NCBI RefSeq assembly: GCF_049671645.1
Contig: NZ_JBATVG010000027.1
Span: 62,001 to 126,000, forward strand
Reading direction: 5' to 3'
DNA: 64,000 nucleotides
Source of the DNA: Castellaniella sp049671645
GTDB lineage: Bacteria > Pseudomonadota > Gammaproteobacteria > Burkholderiales > Burkholderiaceae_B
Made by a program: the position numbers and the translations under genes. Below, one piece after another: positions 59,337 through 64,000 of the stretch; position 1 is the stretch's first letter; the number at the start of each line of letters is the position of its first letter. The notes beneath the pieces are model-generated. The model saw only the letters and a list, made by a program, of their open reading frames with translations. It ran no database searches and had not been told where the DNA came from.

Positions 59337-60419
59337 ATGAGCCGCGTCATTTTCCATCGACCCGAAGACCCGCATCACCCGGCGCCTGTCCTGGCGCCGG
59401 GCGATGCCGTGCGCGACACATATGGGCGGCCCCTGCGCGATCTGCGCATCTCCGTCACGGATCGCTGCAACTTCCGCTGCACCTATTGCATGCCGCGGGA
59501 AGTCTTCGGCGCCGATCATGCGTTCCTGCCGCACAGCGCCTTGCTCTCATTCGAGGAAATCACCCGGGTGGCAGCCGTCGCCGTCTCGCAGGGGGTGCGT
59601 AAAATCCGCCTGACGGGCGGCGAGCCGCTGTTGCGCAAACAGATCGAGGTCCTGATCGCCATGCTGGCGCGGTTGCGCACGCCCGATGGACACCCGCCCG
59701 AGCTGACGCTGACGACCAATGGCACGCTGCTGGCGAAAAAGGCCGAGGCCCTGGCCCAGGCCGGGCTGAGCCGTGTCACGGTCAGCCTGGACGCCCTGGA
59801 CGATGCCTTGTTTGAACGCATGAGCGACAGCGGTGTGGCCGTCGCCACCGTGCTGGCCGGCATCGAAGCCGCCGCCCGCGCGGGGCTGGCGCCCGTGAAG
59901 GTCAACATGGTCGTGCGCCGGGGGATGAATGACGACCAGATCCTGCCCATGGCCCGCCATTTCCGGGGATCGGGCCATGTGTTGCGTTTCATTGAATACA
60001 TGGACGTCGGCAACACCAATGGCTGGCGGATGGATGAAGTCGTCACCGGCGCCGAAATCGTGCAGCGGATTCGCGATGAATTTCCCCTGCAACCGGCCCA
60101 GGCGCAGTATCGCGGCGAAGTCGCCAGCCGTTGGGCTTATGCGGACGGGGCGGGGGAAATCGGCCTGATCACCAGCGTGTCCCAGCCATTCTGCGGCGAC
60201 TGCACGCGCCTGCGCCTGTCGCCCGAAGGCCGCCTGTTCACCTGTCTGTTCGCCGAACAGGGCCACGATCTGCGGGCGGTGCTGCGTTCCGGCGCCAGCG
60301 ACCAGGCCCTGCGCGACCGGCTGGCCGGTGTCTGGCTTGCCCGGGGGGACCGTTATTCCGAACGGCGCGGCCAGGCCCACCGCGATCACAAGATCGAAAT
60401 GAGCTACATCGGAGGGTGA
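59337..60419 (+). CDS. moaA: GTP 3',8-cyclase (molybdenum cofactor biosynthesis)
   Basis: A 360-residue radical SAM enzyme: N-terminal cluster motif CNFRCTYC, C-terminal second-cluster region FCGDCTRLRLSPEGRLFTC and the C-terminal double glycine (SYIGG). With MoaC it forms cyclic pyranopterin from GTP. Starts 13 bp after the stress protein gene and leads into mobA. Confidence 0.96.
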   Translation: MSRVIFHRPEDPHHPAPVLAPGDAVRDTYGRPLRDLRISVTDRCNFRCTYCMPREVFGADHAFLPHSALLSFEEITRVAAVAVSQGVRKIRLTGGEPLLRKQIEVLIAMLARLRTPDGHPPELTLTTNGTLLAKKAEALAQAGLSRVTVSLDALDDALFERMSDSGVAVATVLAGIEAAARAGLAPVKVNMVVRRGMNDDQILPMARHFRGSGHVLRFIEYMDVGNTNGWRMDEVVTGAEIVQRIRDEFPLQPAQAQYRGEVASRWAYADGAGEIGLITSVSQPFCGDCTRLRLSPEGRLFTCLFAEQGHDLRAVLRSGASDQALRDRLAGVWLARGDRYSERRGQAHRDHKIEMSYIGG

Positions 60420-60421
60420 TC

Positions 60422-61144
60422 GTGCCCGCTTCCGCTTCGGTCGATGCATCGATGCCCGACGGTTGCGCGGCCGCCATGCCGGATGATCCGGCCGGCGGCC
60501 GGTTCGACGGCCTGATTCTGGCGGGCGGCTTGTCGCGGCGCATGCGCACCCCGGACACACCCGATATCGACAAGGGTCTGCGAGACTGGCAAGGGCAGCC
60601 GCTGGTGGCCCATGTGTGCCGCTTCATGCGGGGGCAAGGCGTCGACCGGATCCATATCAGCGCCAACCGCAACACGCAGGCCTATGCGGCGCATGGTCGG
60701 GTCGTGCCCGATGCGCCCGATCAGCAGGATTGCGGGCCCTTGGCCGGGGTGCTGGCGGGGCTGCGGCAGGCGCAGTCCCCTTGGCTGTTCGTTCTGCCCG
60801 TGGACGTGGTGCGTTGGCCGGCTGACTTGCTGGCGCGGCTGGCCGCCGCCGCGCGCCCCGATCATCCCGCCTATGCCCGCACCCTCGACGGCCCTCATCC
60901 TTTATGCGTGCTGGTGCATCGCCGGCAGCAAGCGAGCCTGCAGGCCTTCGTGCAGTCGGGGGGGCGTCAGGTGCAGGCCTGGCTGCGGGGTCGCCAGGCC
61001 CGGCCGGTGGACTTCGCCGGGCAGGATTGCCTGGTCAATCTGAACACGCCGCAGGATTGGGGGCGATGGGCCGGCCTGACGCCGGAGCCGTCGGATGCCC
61101 CTCAGGGCGTCAACGCAGCCAGTCCGACAGCGCGTACCAACTGA
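60422..61144 (+). CDS. mobA: molybdenum cofactor guanylyltransferase
   Basis: A 240-residue MobA: LILAGGLSRRM nucleotide-binding loop at about residue 31 after a short N-terminal extension, and QDCGPLAGVLAGL downstream. It attaches GMP to molybdopterin, giving the bis-MGD form needed by NarG. The GTG start at 60422 follows a GGAGGG site next to the moaA stop. The last 35 bp overlap the convergent moeA gene. Confidence 0.93.
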   Translation: MPASASVDASMPDGCAAAMPDDPAGGRFDGLILAGGLSRRMRTPDTPDIDKGLRDWQGQPLVAHVCRFMRGQGVDRIHISANRNTQAYAAHGRVVPDAPDQQDCGPLAGVLAGLRQAQSPWLFVLPVDVVRWPADLLARLAAAARPDHPAYARTLDGPHPLCVLVHRRQQASLQAFVQSGGRQVQAWLRGRQARPVDFAGQDCLVNLNTPQDWGRWAGLTPEPSDAPQGVNAASPTARTN

Positions 61145-62318
61145 CGTCGGCGCCGGAGGACAGCTGGCTGCCCGCCGGGATTCGGGCCAGCCCGTCCGCC
61201 CAGGCCAGGCTGCTCAGGGCACCGGAGCTCTGCTGCGCATGGGGTGTCAGCATCGTAGCGCCGGAGGGTGCCAGGCTGGCCTGGATGCGGACGAAATCGT
61301 CGCGGTCCCCGCCCAGGGGGCGGTCTGTTTGCAGGATGCCGCGCCGGGTGGGCGGCAGGATCCGGTTGCGGCCCTGCAGGCCCCGGATCAGGGGACTGAC
61401 CAGCACGGTGAAGACGGCGAAGGCCGAGACGGGATTGCCGGGCAGGCACACGATGGGACGGCCCTTCAGGTCCGCCAGGGCGACCGGTTTTCCGGGCTTC
61501 ATACGCACCCGCCAGAGATCGAGCGTGCCGCCCAGGGATTCGATGGCCGGCTTGACCAGATCCTTTTCCCCGACGGAGGCCCCGCCGACGCTGAGCACCA
61601 GGTCGCAGGTCTGCGCCAGGTCTTCCAGGGCGGCTTCGATGGCCTGTGCGTCGTCGCGGGCATGGCGCAGCAGCGCGGGCGCAGTGCGCAGGCCCTGGCA
61701 CAGACTGGCCAGCATGGCGGCGTTGGAGTTGTAGATTGCGGCGGGCGGCAGTGGATCGCCGGGCGCGACCAGTTCGTCTCCGGTGGTCAGGATGCCGACC
61801 TTCAGGGGCGCGTAGACGGATGCCTGCGCGAACCCCTGGGCGGCCAGGACGGCGATCTGTCCGGCCTCCAGCAGGGCGCCTTGCGCCAGGATGCGGCTGC
61901 CTTGGCGCATGTCCTCGCCCCGGTGGCGGATGTGCTGGCCTGCCAGCGCGGGTGTTTGGAACGTGACGCCGGACTCGTCTTCCTGGCAGTCTTCCTGCAT
62001 GACGACGGTATCGGCGCCGGCCGGGATGACGCTGCCGGTGAACAGACGGATCGCCTGCCCGGGGAGCAGGGCCTGGGGCGCCTGTCCGGCAAAGCAGCGC
62101 TGCTGGACCGGCAGGGCGGTCGGGGCTGCGGCAGTGTCCGCCGCCCGCACGGCATAGCCGTCCATGGCGCTGTTGTCCGCAGGGGGAAGATCCAGCGCGG
62201 CCACGATGTCAGTGGCCAGCACGCGGCCGTGCAGAGCCGCCAGCGGCAGGGTTTCCTGTTCGACGGGGGGGCGGGCGCGGGCCGCCAGGCGGGCTTGCGC
62301 GGTATCGAAATCCAGCAT
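61110..62318 (-). CDS. moeA: molybdopterin molybdenumtransferase
   Basis: A 402-residue MoeA from the ATG at 62318. It contains the DNSAMDGYAVR motif, LFTGSVIPAGADTVVMQED, the ILTTGDELV and SVGGASVGEKD regions of the MoaB-like domain, and the C-terminal GNPVSAF segment. It inserts molybdate into adenylated molybdopterin. Starts right after the moaB stop on the same strand. Confidence 0.96.
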   Translation of the reverse strand: MLDFDTAQARLAARARPPVEQETLPLAALHGRVLATDIVAALDLPPADNSAMDGYAVRAADTAAAPTALPVQQRCFAGQAPQALLPGQAIRLFTGSVIPAGADTVVMQEDCQEDESGVTFQTPALAGQHIRHRGEDMRQGSRILAQGALLEAGQIAVLAAQGFAQASVYAPLKVGILTTGDELVAPGDPLPPAAIYNSNAAMLASLCQGLRTAPALLRHARDDAQAIEAALEDLAQTCDLVLSVGGASVGEKDLVKPAIESLGGTLDLWRVRMKPGKPVALADLKGRPIVCLPGNPVSAFAVFTVLVSPLIRGLQGRNRILPPTRRGILQTDRPLGGDRDDFVRIQASLAPSGATMLTPHAQQSSGALSSLAWADGLARIPAGSQLSSGADVSWYALSDWLR

Positions 62319-62320
62319 GA

Positions 62321-62848
62321 TCAGTCGGGGGTCCGGGCGCGGTAGGCGCTGGCGAAATTGCAGGGGGGCTGGCGGCTGTCCAGTTGCGGCTGCAGGATTT
62401 TTTCCCAGGCCAGGCGGCAGGCGCCGGTGGATCCCGGCAGACAGAACACCAGGGTGTCGTTCGCCGTGCCGCCTAGCGCATCGGATTGCAGGGACGAGGC
62501 CCCGATGTCCAGCCAGGACAGATGGCGGAACAGTTCGCCGAACCCCGGCACGACCTGGTCCAGCAAGGGCGTGACGGCGGCAATGGTGGACTTGCGGTGG
62601 GTGAAACCGGTGCCGCCATTGCACAGGATCACCTGGACGGCGGGGTCGGCGATCCAGTCGCTCAGGGTCTTGCGGATCTGGTAGCGGTCATCCGGGCACA
62701 GGCCGCGGGCCTGCACGGTGTGCCCGGCATCGCGCAAGGCCTGGTCCAGGTAGTCGCCGCTGGTGTCGTCATGCGCCTGGCGGCGGCTGGAGATGGTCAG
62801 TACGGCGCACCGCAGGTTGACGGGAGCTTGGGTCGGGTCGGCTTTCAT
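62321..62848 (-). CDS. moaB: MoaB/Mog family molybdopterin adenylyltransferase-like protein
   Basis: A 175-residue protein with CAVLTISSRRQAHDDTSGDYL and the NGGTGFTHRKSTIAAVTPLLD motif. It likely activates molybdopterin with ATP before MoeA. The ATG at 62848 overlaps the moaE stop (ATGA). A start seven codons earlier is possible. Confidence 0.92.
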   Translation of the reverse strand: MKADPTQAPVNLRCAVLTISSRRQAHDDTSGDYLDQALRDAGHTVQARGLCPDDRYQIRKTLSDWIADPAVQVILCNGGTGFTHRKSTIAAVTPLLDQVVPGFGELFRHLSWLDIGASSLQSDALGGTANDTLVFCLPGSTGACRLAWEKILQPQLDSRQPPCNFASAYRARTPD

Positions 62849-63330
62849 GGTGTGGAAGGGGAATTCCATTGTTCGGTTTTCAGGGCATCGGCGTCCTGTT
62901 GCTGCACCCAGAAGGCTTGTCCGTCCGCCAGTGTTTCTCGTTTCCAGAAGGGCGCCCGGGTTTTCAGGGTGTCGATGATGTATTCGCAAGCGCGGAAGGC
63001 ATCGCCCCGATGCGTGCTGGCCACCCCCACGAACACGATGGGCTCGCCCAGCGGCAGTTCGCCCACGCGGTGCACCACCAGCGTATCCAGAATGTCCCAG
63101 CGCTGCCTTGCGCGATCGCAAAGCGCCTGGATTTCGCGTTCGCACATGCCGGGGTAGTGTTCCAGGAACAGGCTGCGGGATCCCGCGTCCGGGCTGTAGT
63201 CGCGCACGGTGCCCAGGAAATGCACCAAGGCGCCCGCCTGGCCCGCCGTGCGGGCCTGCAGCCGGGCGATCAGCGCCGCCACGTCGAAGCGCTCTGTCTG
63301 GATCATGACCCTATCGTTCATCGTATGCAT
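62845..63330 (-). CDS. moaE: molybdopterin synthase catalytic subunit
   Basis: A protein of up to 161 residues with GALVHFLGTVRDYS, LEHYPGMCEREI, VHRVGELPLGEPIVFVGVASTHR and the catalytic lysines in TRAPFWKRET. It joins with MoaD to add the two sulfurs of molybdopterin. Start may be 63330 or the ATG at 63306, which has AGGGTC just ahead. Confidence 0.95.
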   Translation of the reverse strand: MHTMNDRVMIQTERFDVAALIARLQARTAGQAGALVHFLGTVRDYSPDAGSRSLFLEHYPGMCEREIQALCDRARQRWDILDTLVVHRVGELPLGEPIVFVGVASTHRGDAFRACEYIIDTLKTRAPFWKRETLADGQAFWVQQQDADALKTEQWNSPSTP

Positions 63331-63346
63331 GGAAGGCCGCGCGGGC

Positions 63347-63598
63347 CTAGCCCCCGGTCACGGGTTCGAAGACGGCGACCTCGTCGCCCGGATGGATGGT
63401 GTCCTGGCGCCCGGCGTGTTCCTGGTTGATGGCCAGTTTCAGGCGGCTGACCGATCCCAGCGCCGGGCAGCGTTCGGCCAGGGCGTCCAGCCAGGCGCCG
63501 GCCGAAATCGGGGCGTCCAGGGCCTGGGTTTCCTGGCGGATGCCCAGGTGTTCGGCGACCTGGGCGAAATACAGGACCTTAATCATTGCGCCATTCAC
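63347..63598 (-). CDS. moaD: molybdopterin synthase sulfur carrier subunit
   Basis: An 83-residue ubiquitin-like protein starting MNGAMIKVLYFAQVAEHLG and ending in the required double glycine (EPVTGG), which becomes the thiocarboxylate sulfur donor. Its start overlaps the end of moaC; a start at the second Met (MIKVLYF) is also possible. Confidence 0.94.
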   Translation of the reverse strand: MNGAMIKVLYFAQVAEHLGIRQETQALDAPISAGAWLDALAERCPALGSVSRLKLAINQEHAGRQDTIHPGDEVAVFEPVTGG

Positions 63599-64000
63599 CG
63601 CTTTTACCTCCGGATTTGTAGACCAGCCGGACCTGATCGATCACGATGCCCTTGTCGGCGGCCTTGCACATGTCATAGACGGTCAGGGCCGCCACGGTGC
63701 AGGCGGTCATGGCTTCCATTTCGACGCCGGTCTGGTGGCTGGTGCGGCAGGTGCTGCGGATCGTCAGGGTGTGGCGGGCGTCGTCGGCGCTGAAATCCAC
63801 CCCCACGAAGCTGAGCGGCAGGCTGTGGCACAAGGGGATCAGCTCGGCGCAGCGCTTGGCGGCCAGAATCCCGGCGACGCGGGCGGTGTTCAAGACTTCG
63901 CCCTTGGCGTTGGCCTGGGCGGAGAGGAGTTTCCAGGCATGCGGACTGAGCCGTACCTGGCCTTCGGCGATGGCGGTGCGGGCCGTGGCGGCCTTGGCGC
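63579..64000 (-). CDS. moaC: cyclic pyranopterin monophosphate synthase, 5' part cut by the window edge
   Basis: The frame is open to the right-hand end of the window, so the N-terminus is missing. The visible part matches MoaC: AIAEGQVRLSPHAW, NTARVAGILAAKR, LIPLCHSLPLS, GVEMEAMTACTVAALTVYDMCK and KSGGKSGEW. It turns the MoaA product into cyclic pyranopterin. It would be upstream of moaD, moaE, moaB and moeA in one minus-strand operon. Confidence 0.95.
   Translation of the reverse strand, partial: AKAATARTAIAEGQVRLSPHAWKLLSAQANAKGEVLNTARVAGILAAKRCAELIPLCHSLPLSFVGVDFSADDARHTLTIRSTCRTSHQTGVEMEAMTACTVAALTVYDMCKAADKGIVIDQVRLVYKSGGKSGEWRND

Noticed and set aside
1..64000. tRNA or rRNA genes, CRISPR arrays, insertion sequences, integrase genes or attachment sites
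   Set aside because: Looked for on both strands by eye; none of the characteristic motifs, repeat-spacer patterns or transposase-like proteins were found. A tRNA scan and IS search would be needed to exclude them fully.

Overview
The window is about 64 kb of GC-rich, densely coding DNA from a proteobacterium. Gene content (respiratory nitrate reductase, NsrR/NnrS/truncated globin, TRAP and NCS1 transporters, MocR and FCD-type GntR regulators, an OvoA homologue) best fits a denitrifying betaproteobacterium of the Burkholderiales/Alcaligenaceae type; this is inference from gene style, not a marker-gene assignment. I saw no rRNA, tRNA, CRISPR array, insertion sequence or integrase.

Layout. 0-3.1 kb: end of a TRAP transporter operon plus a crotonase-fold protein. 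3.1-12.6 kb: housekeeping and transport genes (yajQ, azlCD, two DMT exporters, a diguanylate cyclase, ung, a MocR regulator with divergent exporter, an amino-acid ABC transporter). 12.7-17.8 kb: a nitrogen-compound uptake region with two NCS1 permeases, a hydantoin-racemase-like protein and a GntR regulator, with a duplicated control region. 17.8-26.3 kb: two large c-di-GMP proteins, ovoA and serA. 26.4-35.6 kb: narK-narGHJI plus a PpiC-type isomerase behind an FNR-like site.

35.6-52.1 kb is the remarkable part: a bacterial microcompartment (BMC) locus with one hexamer, one trimer and one pentamer shell gene, a CoA-acylating-type aldehyde dehydrogenase with a probable C-terminal encapsulation helix, and two small linker/helix proteins that look like cargo scaffolds. 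Unusually, it also holds three PanB-like (ketopantoate hydroxymethyltransferase superfamily) proteins with altered active-site residues, a methylenetetrahydrofolate-reductase-like protein with a Cys-rich C-terminal domain, thymidylate synthase and GTP cyclohydrolase I. Transport genes surround it: ABC ATPase at one end, its presumed permease and binding protein at the other, a SulP carrier lacking STAS and a TSUP exporter. A LysR regulator and an array of AATGCATT palindromes in the central divergent promoter suggest coordinated, substrate-induced expression. My working model is a metabolosome in which a PanB-like C-C lyase/transferase reaction linked to tetrahydrofolate one-carbon units yields an aldehyde that the shell retains and the dehydrogenase converts to an acyl-CoA. 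The substrate is unknown, and I do not recognise this combination as a characterised BMC type.

52.1-54.4 kb: an NO-stress operon (group III globin, nnrS, nsrR) with an NsrR-like operator. 54.5-58.4 kb: glycan/lipid modification genes (GT2, GT39, GtrA, YdjC deacetylase). 58.4-64 kb: a DUF442 phosphatase-like protein, a universal stress protein and a molybdenum cofactor cluster (moaA, mobA, moeA, moaB, moaE, moaD, moaC cut by the window edge), which would supply the cofactor for NarG.
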